NCBI RefSeq assembly: GCF_040954835.1 | Contig: NC_090698.1 | Location: forward strand, 41,097,501-41,161,500 | Direction of reading: 5' to 3' | Source: Lepisosteus oculatus | Taxonomy: Eukaryota > Chordata > Actinopteri > Semionotiformes > Lepisosteidae | DNA: 64,000 bases | Shown: one piece after another, positions 63,567-64,000 of the stretch | How the letters are laid out: each line of letters opens with the position of its first letter | Numbering within the stretch: the stretch's first letter is position 1 | Made by a program: the position numbers and the translations under genes | The notes under the pieces: generated by a model | The model's database searches: none | Told to the model about the DNA's origin: nothing | The model's input: only the letters and a program-made list of their open reading frames with translations

Positions 63567-63603
63567 TTGCCATGAGCTCTATGATAAGGATGCTAAGCAG
63601 CAT
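63567..63603 (-). CDS. ptcra: ptcra candidate exon 1: leader peptide
   Basis: The ATG at 63603-63601 (A at -3, fair Kozak context) starts MLLSILIIELMA, a short hydrophobic signal peptide. The exon ends after one base at ATGGCAA|GTAAGT, a near-consensus donor in phase 1. That is exactly the phase exon 2 needs, and the junction codon becomes ATG (Met13). Human PTCRA has the same design: a leader exon, an Ig exon, a connecting-peptide exon and a transmembrane exon. The complete predicted protein is 168 residues. The leader is short and would benefit from transcript support, so confidence is lower than for exon 2. Confidence 0.65.
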
Positions 63604-63733
63604 CCTGCTGTACTGTGCAGTTTTAATGAGGTCACTGTGTTGTGAGTGCTTATGAAGTCAGGGTCAGGTGACATTATACTCACTTGCTGGAAAGCAACTT
63701 AATCTGATGGCAATCTGCCAAGAAAAGGAAGGT

Positions 63734-63740
63734 TTTTATA
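63734..63740 (-). promoter_or_regulatory. ptcra: TATA box of the ptcra candidate
   Basis: TATAAAA on the - strand lies about 130 bp before the ATG of exon 1, predicting transcription from about 63.70 kb and a 5'UTR near 100 bases. E-box motifs (CANNTG) lie nearby at 63665-63670 (CAGGTG), about 63799 (CATCTG) and about 63854 (CAACTG). Mammalian pre-TCR-alpha is activated by E-proteins, but single E-boxes are common by chance. Confidence 0.5.
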
Positions 63741-64000
63741 ATGGGAGAAAGAAAAACTTCAAAAGACACTTTTAACAGTTTCATCAACAGCACTCTGAAC
63801 ATCTGAAGAAAAGAAGCATAATTTGTTAAAATATGTGTTAACTAGTCTACAACTGCTTTCTCCCTGGCTGGAAACAAAACCTCTTAGGTAAATAGTAACA
63901 ACAATTTGCAGTGCTGATGTGGCCTATTTATTACAACTAAGGATCAGGAATGATCTGAACTAACCACTATGTGTTCAAATGGAGCACATCCAGTACTGTA

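Noticed and set aside
61044..63603. The Ig gene as an ordinary TRAC/TRDC constant gene or an antibody light chain
   Set aside because: A constant gene would not need its own leader, and no J segment or recombination signal was seen upstream. Light chains lack the connecting peptide and membrane helix. The Ig-domain landmarks fit pre-TCR-alpha better, though TRDC-like identity is kept as the main alternative.
1..64000. CRISPR arrays, bacterial operons, riboswitches or tRNA genes
   Set aside because: The sequence is clearly vertebrate genomic DNA; no regularly spaced repeats or intact tRNA cloverleaf were seen.

Overview
The window is AT-rich vertebrate DNA with long introns and a dense load of old mobile elements. 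The repeats point to a ray-finned fish. There are many copies of a fish-wide tRNA-derived SINE (heads ending in a GGTTC-type B box, tails reading 'tccaggatgtatcctgcc...ataggctccagctcc...aaaatggatgg'), 5S-rRNA-headed SINE3 elements, Tc1/mariner and hAT relics, CR1/L2-type LINE sequence and Ty3/gypsy pieces. I cannot name the species. The mixture would fit a non-teleost such as a gar, bowfin or sturgeon, but that is a guess.

Two protein-coding genes are supported. The first is rgmb (repulsive guidance molecule B, 'Dragon'), on the + strand at about 24.1-45.8 kb. It has three coding exons (24643-24754, 33061-33578, 45103-45807) with canonical splice sites and phases that join cleanly into a 444-residue GPI-anchored BMP co-receptor. 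A CpG-rich promoter/5'UTR precedes it and a 3'UTR of unknown length follows.

The second gene is on the - strand at 63603-61044. Four small exons, three introns all in phase 1 and canonical splice sites give a 168-residue protein: leader, one C1-type Ig domain, a cysteine-containing connecting peptide, and a transmembrane helix with the Arg-x4-Lys pair of TCR-alpha and pre-TCR-alpha. The leader is spliced straight to the C domain, with no V or J sequence between. The Ig domain shares landmarks with mammalian pre-TCR-alpha (LAPP, VCLV-D, W-S-G....D..TY, DGT). I interpret it as a fish ptcra (pre-T-cell receptor alpha) gene with almost no cytoplasmic tail. A TATA box lies about 130 bp upstream of its ATG. 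To my knowledge pre-TCR-alpha is known from mammals and has been reported in birds and reptiles, so this is the most interesting item in the window.

Layout: 1-24 kb is intergenic with SINE3, tRNA-SINE, retroviral-type LTR, Tc1 plus nested solo LTR, and hAT MITE. 24-45.8 kb is rgmb; its introns carry a Tc1 relic, a LINE fragment, a solo LTR with a perfect 5-bp target duplication, and three SINEs. 45.8-61 kb is the rgmb 3'UTR and intergenic DNA with a gypsy pol relic, a SINE3 head and a 548-bp miniature LTR retrotransposon (TRIM-like) with a tRNA-Leu-type primer site. 61-63.7 kb is the ptcra candidate. The two genes are not known to work together: rgmb acts in BMP signalling and axon guidance, ptcra in thymic T-cell selection.
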